From positions 1 through 6,372 of the forward strand of contig JACVJB010000059.1 of the NCBI GenBank assembly GCA_015711775.1: 6,372 nt of DNA, read 5' to 3'. The position numbers and the translations under genes were made by a program. Shown here in pieces: positions 6,330 through 6,372 of the stretch. The stretch comes from Actinomycetota bacterium (lineage in GTDB: Bacteria; Actinomycetota; Humimicrobiia; Humimicrobiales; Humimicrobiaceae). The notes under the pieces were generated by a model. It worked only from the letters and a program-made list of their open reading frames with translations, made no database searches and was not told the origin of the DNA. The stretch's first letter is position 1, and each line of letters begins with the position of its first letter.

Positions 6330-6372
6330 ATATGCCATTGCCAAGCCAACAATTTTTGGAATTAGAACAACT
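6300..6372. other. Unassigned right-edge segment, possibly the end of a leftward gene
   Basis: These 73 bases do not resemble the missing ATPase domain. On the minus strand two frames are open from the edge to stops just before the terminator-like repeat: a 23-residue tail containing LIPKIVGLAMAYSAMN that stops at 6300-6302, and a 22-residue tail containing WLGNGIFSDEF that stops at 6304-6306. On the plus strand an ATG at 6332 opens MPLPSQQFLELEQ to the edge, but without an SD. The terminator orientation favours a leftward gene. None is recognised; a transposase is possible but not shown. Confidence 0.2.

Noticed and set aside
1..6372. CRISPR array, tRNA or rRNA genes, phage or toxin-antitoxin module
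   Set aside because: No regularly spaced direct repeats, clover-leaf sequences, rRNA signatures or recognisable proteins of these systems were seen.

Overview
The window is AT-rich and comes from an anaerobic, hydrogen-metabolising bacterium. Evidence for this is [NiFe]-hydrogenase maturation genes beside an electron-bifurcating NfnAB/Sud-type flavoprotein, with no oxygen-linked gene. Several genes start with TTG behind a good Shine-Dalgarno (SD) sequence. The sequence alone does not allow a phylum assignment. The first and last genes are both incomplete, so the window probably matches a contig that breaks on both sides.

Layout. (a) 2-961, plus strand: hypE without its first residues. (b) 985-1542, minus strand: a HycI-type hydrogenase maturation endopeptidase, convergent with hypE and separated from it by 23 nt. 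(c) 1543-1909: a 367-bp divergent intergenic region. It holds a good leftward promoter whose -35 lies inside a perfect inverted repeat, a hairpin that partly covers a strong SD, a possible tiny membrane-peptide ORF, and a candidate rightward promoter for the nfn operon. (d) 1910-6254, plus strand: a tightly packed operon nfnA-nfnB-substrate-binding lipoprotein-permease-ATPase, with overlaps of 19 nt, 20 nt and 4 nt (ATGA) and one gap of 5 nt. (e) 6252-6372: the ATPase loses family similarity after the Q-loop region, exactly where an 8-bp perfect inverted repeat begins. That repeat would act as an intrinsic terminator for a leftward transcript, and the last 70 bases are of unknown origin.

How the genes work together. 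HypE makes the cyanide ligand of the [NiFe] site and the HycI-type protease trims the hydrogenase large subunit, so the left part serves hydrogenase assembly. NfnAB couples NADH/NAD, NADPH/NADP and ferredoxin pools, the same pools that hydrogenases feed in anaerobes. Linkage of nfnAB to an importer of the SsuABC/TauABC/ThiXYZ superfamily is unexpected. Its substrate cannot be named from sequence, and its ATPase looks broken at the right edge. No complete new system is evident. The best leads are the nfn-transporter coupling, the disrupted ATPase junction, and the regulatory region upstream of the protease.
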